60,000 nt of DNA from Polytrichum commune. Its lineage: Eukaryota; Streptophyta; Polytrichopsida; Polytrichales; Polytrichaceae. Location of the stretch: contig OX485808.1 in the NCBI GenBank assembly GCA_950295325.1, forward strand, positions 4,840,501-4,900,500. Reading direction: 5' to 3'. Positions 46,691 to 58,672 of the stretch are shown here, one piece after another. The number at the start of each line of letters is the position of its first letter. Positions within the stretch are counted from its first letter, which is position 1. Below the pieces are notes generated by a model. It saw only the letters and a list, made by a program, of their open reading frames with translations, did no database searches and was not told the origin of the DNA. The translations under genes and the position numbers were made by a program.

Positions 46691-47145
46691 CGAGTATCTA
46701 AAATGAGGATTTCACATCTTTCTTTTAATATTAGTAAGAAATAGCTATTTGACAATAGTTTTGTTTTGGATACCATTTAGGTCTATATACAATACTATAA
46801 GAATCTTCATACCTAAGCAAAAAAGAAGAAGAAAGGTCTTCGTACCAATATGATTTAGAAGAGTACTGACCCAAATATTAATGGGTAAGACTCAAGATTT
46901 TCTCCCCTGACACACCCACTAAATATCAATATACGACTGGCATTACAATTTTGATACCCACATGGTAGGCTCCTTGGTATGATTATTCGATGTTGGTTAT
47001 TTGTATCATGCATTCACCTACAGTCGATATACCAAAAACCGTGCCTGCACCTCCAGCTATGCCATAGGCAACAGTTAAAACGGCAACCTACAAAAGTATA
47101 ATTCCATAAGTATTCACTCTGTTAGGTTAGGAAGGCGTCGGACAA
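46691..47145. other. Short intergenic stretch between two MITE-like repeats
   Basis: Nothing was recognised apart from AT-rich sequence. Confidence 0.3.
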
Positions 47146-47397
47146 GGACATTGTCCCAAGCAGTGCTTGGGAAGTTTTTGGCATAGTCGGTCAAGATCCT
47201 AGTGATTCTAAATCCAGCCGGTTACATGTTGACATAATCTTCCGGTTTTGCTTTCATTCATTTGTGGTATATTCTGCTATAGATTCCTCTAAAATGATCG
47301 GTAATTCTCCTGAAATCTCCAACTTCAACCGGTTATTTCTCAAACTCAACCGGTTCATCTGTAACTAGCTGTCAGTTCTCCCCGGACAGTGGTCCCA
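47146..47397. mobile_element. MITE-like repeat of the AACCGGTT family
   Basis: It runs from GGACATTGTCCCAAGCAG to CTCCCCGGACAGTGGTCC and is collinear with 46452-46690 (GGTTACATGTTGACATAATC, CTCAACCGGTTCATCTGTAA). The inverted ends are imperfect. Confidence 0.6.
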
Positions 47398-48841
47398 AGT
47401 AGTTGTTTCCATGCCAAATGAATGATTGATATTAGGTGCATTGCAGTCTCGAATTAGTCTCAACAATGTGTGCAATTGTCAGACTCTAGGATACAGTTTC
47501 TGGCTCTGACAAACCTTTGTGTTTGAGATATTGTAGTAAATTCGATTTTGATCCAAAAAATGTGTAACCACTCTGAATATTCATGATGACTCCTTCATCA
47601 ACCACAAAAATTCAGTGCACCACCAATCTCCCTTTCTCATGGGTCCAAGTTGTGTTTGTTTTTCACAGTTTATGAAATATTCACCTTGTATGCCAGACCA
47701 ACAAGTGGTGTGTACGACACCTACTTAACAGTATGTTATGTGTTCACACACTATCAGGTAAAACAGTGATGTAACCAACAAATAAGTACATGTTTTCAGA
47801 GTTGGTTTTGTTCAAATTTTAGTAGCTTTCTGAAATGCTATTCACACAAACGGATTACCCATAATTTCTCTCTTGTGAAAGGCTCCACTTTCCTCCGCCC
47901 ATGAAATAGATGAGCAGATTCTGAAGGCCTGTTCCTTGGCTTGAGAACAGAAGAGGTTTGAGGTACCTGCCAACATATGATTAGACTTAGAAGGTTGATG
48001 TAGGAAACATAGAAATGTCTCATTTAAACACCCACTTTTGGGTGTAAAATCGTTCGATATAGCTCTGAAGCAAACACTTCTACAATTAATGGGTCATTGG
48101 TTGGAAAAGTTGAGAAGCCAATGCTCAACGTCCACTCAGGACTAACCACTTTATGCACATCTACAAAACCACTCAAGAAGATCATGTAAATTTTTGTTTA
48201 ATATTCGTGTCGAAATGACGTTTTGTTACCTTCATCTCATTCTTATGGCATTGGATTCGCATGAAGATTGAAAAAATATTGGAGTTTCTTTTGAAAAGAA
48301 ATTTAAAACTTTTTGATTCCACATCAAAAGAGGACAAAAGGGCCTAGAAGTATTCATAGTAGGCTTGTCTACCTTAGGTTATAGAAAGATTGTACAGTTA
48401 AAGTTCTTGGGCATGATGAAGGTGTGGGGACATACAACCTAACTTTCTCCATGACATTGACAAGAAACACGCCTCCACATAATAGATATATCAGATTGCT
48501 CATTCAAGATATAACGATGCGAAACACATGAGAAGTTTATTATTGTTCGGTGGGGGGCCTACCACAATTTTCACTCAACAAGCATTCAATGCCAACCTAA
48601 GGTAAAAACAATGTTTGGGGCTGCCTCACCAACCACCTGTGCTTTGTATAAGTCAAGAAAGGACCAAACAATAACAAACTTCTCATGACAAAACTGGTCA
48701 AACAAGGGGAAAAAAAGGGACCAGTTGTGTAAATGAAGATTGTGTGTAACAATAATGTGTCAAAGATATCCTTAACTAGAAACTCTCAAGCATTCTAGAG
48801 CTCAAGAAAACCTCGATGTGATTTTGGAGTGAAACACTCAC
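47398..48841. other. Intergenic stretch, nothing recognised
   Basis: A segment near 47600 (GACTCCTTCATCAACCAC) may be a fragment of the TCTATGTAAAC MITE family. Short ORFs only. Confidence 0.3.
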
Positions 48842-49057
48842 CATACTAAATATTGTATTCAGTGTCACTTACTATTTGGAATTACGCAATGCTATAACTA
48901 TTTATTAGATAATTCATTTTTTGCTATAAAAAAGGTCAATTTAGTTGGTTGGACATCATAGAACATCAATATGTTTACTTGATAGAAAATTACATTTACA
49001 GTAAAAAGATATAGCAGCTCCAAATTGTAAGTGACACTAAATAAAATATTTAGTGTA
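48842..49057. mobile_element. MITE, CACTAA-ended TA-flanked family
   Basis: The left end CATACTAAATATTGTATTCAG is mirrored by the right end ACTAAATAAAATATTTAGTG. Subterminal TGTCACTTACTATTTGGAAT and AAATTGTAAGTGACA correspond. It is about 216 bp with no ORF. Confidence 0.75.
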
Positions 49058-49744
49058 TTGATTACTAGACAAACAGAGTCACCTTTTACATTAAATAACT
49101 TCAAAGCTTTGCATGTAGATTATAATGTCGGAAGACTGACTTCAACCTGGGGACTGCAGAATGGGAACCGGCCAGCCTGGTAGTGCTGTGCTGATCATTT
49201 CAATAAAAGACTTCACTGCAGATTTCACTTTCTACCTGATGCATACAGTTTATGCTCATAAATTGCAACAATTTATGCCACTTGGGAAGCAATATTATGT
49301 GATTTCACATCACCAATCCAGGTTATGTTTTTCAGAACAAAAGGAACATTTAACTTTTGTAACCACTTAGTGTAATTTGTGTGTGGTGGCTCACCTCGAT
49401 CATGCACGGCATGACAGCGGCCATCAATCTTCACATATTATGCAGTTGTCACGAATGCCTGTTGCCATCATCAAATTCTCAACATACTATCCAAATCAAT
49501 ACATTTTTATAGGCAGTAGAAACTACATAGGATTCATGCACTGCCCATTCTTCTCCAGAGACAAGCTGGATTAGATCGAGTTTGTACTCTTTAAGATTGC
49601 AGGGGGTTTACCTTTTGTACTCAGAGATGAATAGATGAAGGATCAAGTAATATGTAGAAACTTCAATATCTCCAATGATTAATCCACTGCCACTCACCAC
49701 CCTTCTACTATAAACCCAGCGGACTCAACCATTGAGATAAGATG

Positions 49745-49935
49745 AGAGAGAATTCTCAATACAAGGGTACCTCTCATCCACCCAACATAAAAGCCCTGAA
49801 ATCCAAATGTCACTTTATTTATTTGACTCGACATCAGAGTCAGCGTCACATAAGTACCCCAAAAATTAGTCTAGTTGAAGTCGTTTAAGATGAATCAATC
49901 ATAAATCTATTACGGGTCAAGTTTTTATGTTCTAA
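49745..49935. mobile_element. Truncated MITE related to 9885-10123
   Basis: The segment GAGAGAATTCTCAATACAAG, then GTACCTCTCATCCACCCAAC and ATAAAAGCCC, matches the left end of 9885-10123. A short GTTTTTATGTT near 49921 corresponds to the inner part of the right arm. The outer right end is missing. Confidence 0.45.
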
Positions 49936-50491
49936 AGCAATCACAAGACATGTAGGTCTTGTTGTAGACACATATATCACTTTTAACTTTGACTTTTTGC
50001 AGATTTCCATGGCTCCAACATGTAAGATTGTTAATGTAAGCATGCCCAAAACCATCTTTGAATCTAAAACCACCACTATGTATTAGAAGAAGAAGAAACG
50101 TTGACCATGCAATCAGCGTGATTGCAATGCCCGTTCGACCCACCTAAACTATGTATCACATGCATATATTTCCTCTACTCCATCTCTAAAATGATGAGGA
50201 ATGCAAGTTGTTTCGCAATTTTATTCCTTGTAAATGATTAGTTGCATTTTCCCACAGAGGCAAGTAAATCAAACCCCCTATTTGTACACTAGTCTCCCTA
50301 ATTTGAGCATCAAAATATCCTACTCTGCATTTGAATGCACAAAAAACAATTAATTCAGTAACACCCAAAAGTGATAGCACGAGGTGTGAAACAACACCTA
50401 CTTGACCACTCATTGCATCCTTTCCGGGCCACCACTTTTACAATAATTAGCCATTTTAGATCCACACTGCAATCATTCTACCCCTAGTCTA

Positions 50492-51000
50492 GTGCACTAG
50501 TGCATCCTTTATGGTATTTAGTGTCATGTACAATATTTGCAAAGGGCCTAAACTAGATGCCTAGAGGTCTCTAAAGTGTCACACCCACTAATTACCAATA
50601 AGATTCCATCAGTTAACATAAGAAACTTCAAGAAGTGAAAAAATATCTTTAATATGACATATAGAGTAGCACATTGAGATATGTTAGATGATAGTCTTGC
50701 GTTCTAGTATGCAAGGGGAAGATACTTTTGGGCATACTAATGACAAGTGTCATTTGTGTACACTTTAATCAACTTGTAGACCATTGTGGAACATAAACAT
50801 CCACCTCATAACACTATTGAACATATTCATGTTAAGATTTTAGAAAGGGCACTCACACGCCAAGTGTCATGAGACACAAGACACACTTATGGTCCTGTTG
50901 TTAATCATCAATGTAACCTAGTATATGCTTCAAAATAGGTTAAGTGACACTATTACACATGTGACCCTATATACCATATAATCAGTGTAGTGATCATTCA
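50492..51000. mobile_element. Longer, diverged relative of the TA-flanked MITE family
   Basis: The left side CATCCTTTATGGTATTTAGTG, then TCATGTACAAT, and the right side TTAAGTGACACTATTACACA, then ATAATCAGTGTAG, resemble the ends of the 23646 and 28916 copies. The interior is about 500 bp rather than 200 bp and is unlike theirs. Confidence 0.5.
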
Positions 51001-51583
51001 CCATTCAGTATTTCTACCTTAAGTCTTCATGCCTGCCACTTATAGCAAGACAGCTATAAACTCATAACCCATTATCCCGCACCAAAAAAGGCAAATGTAC
51101 AGCACAATAATTCAGGACCACAGTAGCTCATTGTATGCAATGCATCTCGTATTTTTGAGATTTCCAGACTAGTGAGGCAAGGCCATTGCATCATGGGAGA
51201 GGATACTACTACCTCTCTACCCTTCTCAACTCTTTATAAAAAGACTTTAATGCATGAACTAAAACAAAAACCTGGACAAGCCTATGACTCTAAGCCTACA
51301 TAGGCATAACCACTACCTCCGCCATATGAGAGTTTTAAAGATACTCGATTGTATCTGTCCAGGTTGAACTTCTACATCAGGTTGGCAATCTTCTACCTTC
51401 ACTTGGTCTGATCATGAATAAATATTGCAGCAATACAAAAATGGCCTCTCTATGCTGGGTCAAGAGTATTTATTCATAAAAGTAACAAAACTGTGGGGTG
51501 ACCAATCTTCAGGTTAAGCAATTTGTACTCAACACCAAAATCCCTGGCAGATATTACAAGGGTAGGTGTTAGTGTATATTTAG

Positions 51584-54397
51584 TTACTGGATGTTTTTCT
51601 CATACCGCTTGGCCTTCTCTCCAGATTGATGGTCGTAATATTCCACAATAGCACTGCCTGCAAGTGCTGCCAATGTCAGGGCCTGCGCATGTAACCTGTT
51701 CAGACAACATTACCATGATCAGCCATATCTTTCCAGAACAAGCAAGGGACAATGAACCTACACACAGTTACTACCCGTACCTGAAAAAGGGATTTCCCTG
51801 TTCCTTTTATCAGTTGAACGTCGAGAGAGGACCCAGATAAAGATGTACAAAATGAAGCACACTCCTTTGCAAAAGATGTACTAGTTGCATAGCCTAAACC
51901 TTCAAAAATTTAATTTCGAATAGGCCAGGACAGAGATGATAGTAGCAAATTCACAAATGTTATAGATTAACATGAAAGTGATGTTTTGCAAACAACAGAC
52001 TTGCTGACAGGAAGCTTAAAAGGTGTGCATCTATATGTCATGAGCAGACCTTTACACATCCTGATCTTTCAATCTCCGACAAACAATGTTCAGGCAACTT
52101 AATGCCCATTCTATCAACCTGAAATTCAACTCCAATCCATGTGTGACCCACCTGGCGTGTATCAACTTAACACTTGTCTTCATGCCAGGCTGTGAAAAGT
52201 TGTATGCAAATGAACCTAGCAATGATGTAGCCCATAGACTTCCTGCCAATGTGTCACATATTCTCATCAGCAGAAATAACAAAAAGGTCATTCAAGCATA
52301 CTGCTGAAGTTGTGCTTCATGAAACTCCTAAGAAGCCTATCCAACATATATCCAGGGGTACATCTGTAATATTAACTAACACTGTACAAAATACAGCAAA
52401 GTATTAAAACTGAAGTTATTGAAGGGTCAAAGACAACATGTTATGCATGTAATGAAAGCTGGTGTTATGTCCAGTAAGCAACCAAAACCAAGGCAAATGT
52501 TCTACAGATTTTGAACACACCTGATACATGCACTAGGTCTGTAGACAGCACCTTATCTTCTAAAGGATTCCAACCCAATCGAAACTCTATCTACTTCCCA
52601 TTAAACAGTTGCTTCACTAGATTCTTGATACATACAGCACAGAACAGGCTGTAGAGGTCGGATGTCTAAAGTTCAAGAACCTTGTCAAAATCCTACCAAC
52701 CATTCTCAATTCTGCATTTTCGAATTTGATTCCCCCTCGCCCTATGGCCAGGGATTCATGGTGTCTATGTAAACTCACCCATTGCAAAGGTGAACATGTA
52801 GTGTATTTTGTTATAACTTGTATATGACTATTTTAAGACAATTTAACCCCGGAAATAGAGTCAGAGACCCAAATTTAGTCTAGTGGTGTCCAATTGGAAT
52901 GAATCAGCCCTCAATCTCATAGGGGGCTTTTTCCACTGAAGACCCTTCATCCACAATGGATGAGTTTACAGACGCCCCAAGCCCTGTCCCCATTCCCCCT
53001 ACTTCATGCAATCTTGAATTTAACAAAATCCAGATATTGCCAAATATAAGGGACCAGTAATACAACTTAAAATATTGTGTAGAGGATGAAAGACACTTCA
53101 ATACCCACCTAAAATACCAAATATAAAAACAGTTCATCTTCAAAAATAAGCAACAGGCAAAACTATGGTATCGAGTACACAAATTTCATGAGCAGATTTT
53201 CATTAAAATATTTCAATCAATTTTGATGAATCTCATTAATACAAATCTCCCTCCCTCTTTTAGTGAATTTTTCTTCCTAAGTCATTCCATACCGATAGTA
53301 AGATCAGACGCAAACTACATAAATACTACCAGAAACCTTCATAAAATTTTAACTCAGCCCCTTCTAGTATTTCTAGGGTGCTACAAAAAAATACTATGTT
53401 GCCTACTTACACCCCTTCCAAATGAGAACACCAGACCAGCTATCCGTAGGTTGCACTAGATGTCTGACAATTTATATCCCAATCCCTGCTGCCCAATTTT
53501 CAGCTACCTCTCCCTCCAATTATATACCCAATCCCTGCTGCCCAATTTGTCAAGTATTTAGATAAGCCATAATTGACGTCCTCAGACAAATTGTGGAAAT
53601 CAAGTACTACACCTCCTCAAAATCTTACCCTAAAGAAATCCCACCAGTCAAATTTCTTTCAACATATCCCCGTCAAGGACTGGCACCTCAGCAGTTCCTT
53701 TTAATTCCACCAGAAATAAGGCAATCTATCCCTAGTGGAGGATTCTCAAATTAACATGCCCTGCTTATGCGACAACACCAGACTACTCCATGCCCAAAGC
53801 TCAAAGTCTTTGCAATTAACTACCAGGATATAGAAACCTCCTAAACTTTCCTCAAATGTTGGCATCCAGAACCAACGAGTATAATGGCTTGAATCGTTCA
53901 TACAAACAGCTCATCGTTTGTGCTCCACAACCCAAGTACCATTCGAAGGTTTTTAACATTTCAACTGGTACTTATATGACAACGTCAGACAACTACAATG
54001 ACCAAACAGCATCCTTACAAACGAGTACCAATTAGAAGTACAAACTCCAATACCCAAACATCATCCTTCCAAACGAGTACCAATTTACAAGTACCAAATT
54101 AGGGCAATCAAGCTCTACAATTCTCTCAACCTTGGGACAAGAAAATTCCAAAATGCTAAATTCCTTTCATCAACCATCATCTAGTTCACCAACCATCCAT
54201 CCATCTCCTAGTTATGCAAAGACATCAAACAACTCCAATACAAAAACCTCAAAGCCCTCATAATCAGCCCAAACATCACAAAATAGAACCCCAATCATAA
54301 ACCTAAGTATCAATCATAAAATTTCTTTCAAAATGCACATACCAACAGCTCGTAGTTTGTGCTCCACAAGCCACTTCCGGGCGCTCTCCATATCCAT
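51584..54397 (-). CDS. HIG1-domain protein (hypoxia-induced/Rcf1-like), three exons
   Basis: Exons on the minus strand are 54397-54343, 52242-52152 and 51695-51584, encoding 85 residues. The junctions are GCTGTTG|GTATGT to ATTGGCAG|GAAGTC (phase 1) and CGCCAG|GTGGGT to CTGAACAG|GTTACA (phase 2), all in frame. The protein starts MDMESARKWLVEHKLRAVG. It continues with two hydrophobic segments, near residues 19-33 and 52-66, joined by QPGMKTSVKLIHARLHAQA. This is the HIG1 hairpin with its conserved loop, and the length is near that of small plant HIG1 proteins. Known relatives sit in the inner mitochondrial membrane and help assemble respiratory supercomplexes. A second in-frame ATG at 54391 could also start. 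Intron 1 (2.1 kb) contains a MITE at 52750-52983. A 5'UTR acceptor (TTTGGTTTGTAG) lies near 54435. Confidence 0.92.
52750..52983. mobile_element. MITE with TCTATGTAAAC-type ends, in intron 1 of the HIG1 gene
   Basis: The left side GGTGTCTATGTAAACTCACC is mirrored by the right side ATGGATGAGTTTACAGACGC. The interior shares AATTTAGTCTAGTGGTGTCC and a GGAATGAATCA segment with 2575-2812 in corresponding positions. It sits entirely within the intron. Confidence 0.6.
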
Positions 54398-54440
54398 CTT
54401 GAAACTCTGCTCCTTACGATTTCGTTGCTCTCCTCTACAA

Positions 54441-54481
54441 ACCAAATTCCATATGAATTCCAGAGCTCAAGCAAATCAACA
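54441..54481 (-). repeat. Short duplicate of 55787-55826 upstream of the HIG1 exon
   Basis: AATTCCAGAGCTCAAGCAAA and its neighbours (AAATTCCATATG before, TCAACAAT after) recur at 55787-55826 with a few substitutions, about 1.35 kb apart in the same orientation. The copy here abuts the possible 5'UTR acceptor of the HIG1 gene. Confidence 0.7.
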
Positions 54482-55879
54482 ATAATTGAACAACCAAAAC
54501 ACAAATGAATAAATCAAAATGAGACCCAACTAGTAAATCAAAACGAAACTAACAATAAAGTACTATAAAGGTTCACAGCAACAAAGCTTCACCAACTTCA
54601 GGAACTGCAACCTCCACTGAGGTGTTCTGTCCACAACAAAGGATAAGTAGAGAATAGGAAGGGCTATCCTAAATTCCAGGTTTCAATCCAAAGCACTGAG
54701 TAATTGTGTTGCCACATTGACATCAAAACTTGAGCTTATATTGAGCAGTTGCAAATTTATTAGAATAAGTAACTGCATCCAACAGTATGCAAAAAGTGGA
54801 AAACATCAGTATTCATATGCACTTCTGTTGACATTATCAACATGCTTAAACGTTTTTAACGTCCAGCTATACAGTCACGCTATATAGTCAATTCTTGTCA
54901 GCCATTAGTCGGCCATCATTAGCATACAGGGCAAACTGAGTATCAAATAACTTTGACATGGACCCTGAAAAAATTCAAAAAGTCTCACAGGTTCTTATTT
55001 GGCTGCTAAATGATCCAGTACCGGCTTTCTGAACACGATAAGGTTATCTATGCATTGACGTGGATCGATGTTTTTGCGAGTGACGAAATACAAATTTAAA
55101 ACTGGGTCTCATGCTGGGAAAAACTGCTCAGATTATTAAATGGGAATCTTTTAAATACAAAGACGAGGAATTCATTGGAACAATTGAAACCTTCCCCAAT
55201 CAGTTCACTTTTCAAATACTATACCCCTAGTCACCTTCATCATGCATGTTCCATGGCATGCATTCTCTGCATTTTTTGACATTAGCAATTCCATGAACTT
55301 ACAGATCAGAAAAGGACCTCTACAAGGAAGTGTAGAAAAGGTTAGGGCACCTTTGGCATAAACCATCTGTCTGAACAACAATCCGATTGAATATTCAGAC
55401 CATTCAAGTCAAGAAACTTTCAGACGAAGAAACGAAGAAACGAAACATCAAACAGAAGGAAGAGTAGACAATTATAAGCACAACCTTTACACAGGACACG
55501 ATACTGAAGAATTTCCTCAACACTTCCAACAACACCCTCTACCACTGCACAAATCCCTTGTACTTTCCAATCTCCACTTCGTTGTAGTTAACAATCTACA
55601 TATCCAGGTGTCAAATCGTTGGACTCAATACCCTTTCACATTCTCATAAACATTAGCCCTAAAATCTGGACCGTCACTCAACCTTCCGTGTTGCATATGG
55701 TACCGGAATTGCACCATGGACCTTCAGACAAACGAAGGTTAAGGTTATCTTACTTTATAATAAATGAATCGGAATTCCACAAGCGAAATTCCACATCAAT
55801 TCCAGAGCTCAAGCAAATCGACAATGGAAAGGCAACTGAACCACGAAAATCCGAATCGAATGCTAAAAATCACAAAACT

Positions 55880-56420
55880 CCACAGTCTGTAACCTAGGGT
55901 TTCACGGTTCGTGTAAATAACACACCGTAGAGGCGAAATCAAGCAGCAATTAGACTCGGTGAAGTGAATTTGAGAATTTGAAACTCGAACAAACAAACGG
56001 CGCAGTGTTCTCCAACAAGACGCTCTGCGACAACGGCACGGTGTTCTCCAATGATCGATGCTCTGCGTACGCCCTAGGGTTTCACCGTTTGTGTGCGTGT
56101 CTGTGAGAGGCGAATGGAAACAGCAAATGGAGCGATGGGAGAGGGCCAAGTGCGTTGATTGGTGGCGAGTCAGCTGGTGGAGCAGAGAGGAACGCAGAGA
56201 GCGGGGGCGGCACCGTTCAAGCTGGCGATGGGCGCACTGGATCGGAGGGCCAGCAATCGGACATGGAGGAATCGCGGCGCTGTCGCGCATGGACGGAAGG
56301 GCGAAGCTCTGCGAAGGCCACGAGGCGCCTTCCGGGGGTCTTGCGGGCGAAGAGGGGGTCTTTAAGGAGGTCTTGAATGGGTCTTGGGAGATGTGGCAGG
56401 TGGCAGCTCGAGGCTGACGT
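55880..56420 (-). promoter_or_regulatory. Candidate promoter/5'UTR region of the HIG1 gene
   Basis: This GC-rich stretch contains, on the minus strand, GTGAAACCCTAGG near 55901 and GTGAAACCCTAGGG near 56077. Both include the plant telo-box AAACCCTA, common near the start of genes for ribosomal and mitochondrial proteins. The two sites sit in partly duplicated text about 180 bp apart. A donor-like CCTAG|GTTACAG near 55893 could splice to the acceptor near 54435, giving a 1.4 kb leader intron. It is the only GC-rich region upstream of the gene, but the link is inferred. ORFs on both strands here look like by-products of composition. Confidence 0.45.
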
Positions 56421-56562
56421 GGCTATGATGCGGGGACTTTGAGTCATAAACGGTTCATTTCCAATGAAGACTCAGCGGAAACGGAAAGCTGATGTCACCC
56501 TTTGGTAACCACCTTTTCCAAGTAGGGAGATAGGTATCTTTAGGGGGTTCATGAACATTTAA

Positions 56563-57435
56563 GGCCACTTCACACTTAAGCCAAGGGCCATGAGTCCATG
56601 ACCGTGTAACTTAGGGCCACTTTACACCTAGAGGCCGGGCCAATTCCCCTTGAGGCCAATTGCATGAAATTTCAGCCCCTTTTGGGTTGGAGGCCGGCCT
56701 CAACTACACATTATAATAAGATTATAATGGGGGTCAATTTTTCCATATGTAAAGGCCTTAGGGCCAAGAAGTTAGGCCGATTCAATAAATCTAGCATAAT
56801 CCAATGGATCTAGCATAATCTAGCATAGAGTTGTTCATGTTTCCACATAATTCAATGGATATAGTTCGTTGAAAAAATTAATTAATTTTTTTTAATTAAT
56901 TGAAATGTGACACTGGCCCTGAGGCCAAGAATTGGCCTTTCATTTTGGGTGCACCCAATTCAATAAGCTCGGGCCGTGTCATACTATGCATTTTTTGATT
57001 AAAAGATTCATGCCACCAAATCGGTCTGGCCTCTAGGTGTAAAGAGGTTGGGGCTGATTTTAGCCTTTTGGCCAATCACAAGTGAGGATTTCAAGCCTCT
57101 TACACAACGAATTGGCCCAGCCTCTAAGTGTAAAGCGGCCCTTAGTTGTGAGGACCCTTGACTCTTATCCAAAGGATGTACCATTAACATGGTCTGCCAT
57201 AATTGCCTACCTCTTGGAAGTGGGTTTCATGCAAATTCCAACGGATCATGAAACATCATTTGTAGTATGTCATGTAGGAATCCATGTAGACATTTCATTC
57301 ATGATATTTTATTTGGGCTCTTAGGTTTTGCCCATTTAGTGTGAGGTGAACTTGGACGGGCTCGGCCTTTTTGACCAATGAGAGATCCTAGAATGCAATG
57401 GTCACGGGCCTTTGGTATCGTGCGTGAAGTGGCCC
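56563..57435 (-). mobile_element. PIF/Harbinger-like MITE (GGGCCAC family), host of a nested MITE
   Basis: The outer ends AGGCCACTTCACAC and GTGCGTGAAGTGGCCC are inverted. They are flanked by exact TTA (56560-56562 and 57436-57438). The part at 57145-57435 is related, in reverse orientation, to the 500 bp copies (GGAATCCATGTAGACA, GGATCATGAAACATCA). The element is split by the insertion at 56614-57141. Without it about 342 bp remain. Confidence 0.8.
56614..57141. mobile_element. PIF/Harbinger-like MITE nested inside another
   Basis: The left end GGGCCACTTTACACCTAGAG is mirrored by CTCTAAGTGTAAAGCGGCCC. The inverted repeat extends to about 34 bp, through GGCC.GGCCAATTC. It is flanked by exact TTA (56611-56613 and 57142-57144). 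The interior repeats ATTGGCC/GGCCAAT words and differs from the 500 bp GGGCCAC copies. It has no ORF. Confidence 0.85.
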
Positions 57436-58473
57436 TTAGCTTTTTGTTGTATGATGCCTCTAACCCTCTATTGCCCCCGGTGACCCGAGGGGTTATTTCT
57501 TGCCGGGAGAGTGTTCTAAAATGTACCTCACATCCATCACCCATGTCTCTTGGCATGATGATTCTTATATATTTCAAGAAGAGATAGGCGCAAGTCCCGT
57601 TAGGTTTCAATCTTATATGAAGGAGAACAATGCTCCAAGATGAATTTGATCCTCTTAGAAGGTTACTAAGACTTGAGTGAGGTGGCAAATTTTTGTGCCT
57701 ATGCATGGGTGTTGGTCCTTATAAGAATAAGTTTTCTTAGCAATTTGGGCAACACTCCAAAGCAAACATGCTCCAAAGATGGCATTCAAGTTCAATTAAT
57801 ATGTGAGAAACCCATCATCTAGTCAATGAACTTTGACCACCTCTAGAAAAGGCATACAAAACTCAAATTAACACTTGTGTGTTTTCCAATTTTGTACATG
57901 TGTGTATATTTCAATCTATATTTAGAAGCAAATTTCCACTAGCTACCCCAACTTGATAACTTCAACTTGTGATTGTTTTATCTTCTCAAATTTTGTTGGA
58001 AAGATGATGTTTTTGTTCCCACGCCTTCATTATGAAATTGGCTTCTCACTACATGAAAAGTTGTCCAAATCAACCCTCCATGATTGTTTATATAGCAGTG
58101 GTTAAGGACACCAGTAGTCAGTGATAGCCAACACTCGGTGTATTCTTGATGGCCAAGTCGAATGGCGGGTGCCCACACTAATATCCTTGTTTTGGTGGCT
58201 CTAGGTGGTGTATGGGTGAGGGTCATGACATTTGAGATGGCATGCACCTACCAAATGCCCACTTTGCCCAATTGGGTGGATTGTTTAAGTGTTCAGGTGA
58301 TCCGAAGGAGACCCTCCTTGGGTGGAAGTTCAACATCTAGGGATGCAAAGGGTGGTACGTTTACCTGTATTGACACCCTGGATGGGATTAATCCTCTCCT
58401 CTATTGCCACGTGGTGGATATGATCATTTGGGGTGTTAGTGTTTACCCTTGCGTGGAGTCTCCTCATGGTACC
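57436..58473. other. Intergenic stretch, nothing recognised
   Basis: A 135-codon minus-strand frame at 57299-57706 begins outside and runs into the MITE end, so it is not taken as a gene. The rest is unassigned. Confidence 0.35.
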
Positions 58474-58672
58474 TTTTTTTTTTTTTTTTTTTTTTTTTTG
58501 AGACAGAAGGCCGACAGGGCAGCGCCAAAGCATAGGAGGCAGTTGACCACCTGACAAATTTTCCGTCAAGTAGAGAGGAGATTTCACAGCCGGGATTCGA
58601 ACCGCCAACCTCTTCCTTGAGATTTGGGTATCTCTCCACCATCATCCGGAAGTTTAAGGCCATCTCGTTGGG
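58474..58672 (-). mobile_element. tRNA-derived SINE with 26-base A tail
   Basis: On the minus strand a perfect B-box GGTTCGAATCC lies at 58603-58593. It is followed by text shared with the SINE at 32723-32885 (CTACTTGACGGAAAATTTGTCAGGTG here). The 3' end is an uninterrupted A run (58499-58474 as T on the plus strand). An A-box is not clear and no target duplication was identified. The long intact tail suggests it is younger than the other copy. Confidence 0.8.

Noticed and set aside
56058-56417. 119-codon plus-strand ORF, and a 164-codon minus-strand ORF at 55796-56290
   Set aside because: Open frames on both strands of a GC-rich promoter-like region with low-complexity Arg/Gly/Ser content and no recognised domain.
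57299-57706. 135-codon minus-strand ORF
   Set aside because: It starts in unique sequence and crosses into the end of the PIF/Harbinger-like MITE. No protein features were recognised.
58593-58603. tRNA gene suggested by GGTTCGAATCC
   Set aside because: No acceptor stem, anticodon arm or proper A-box is present. The body matches another SINE copy and has an A tail.
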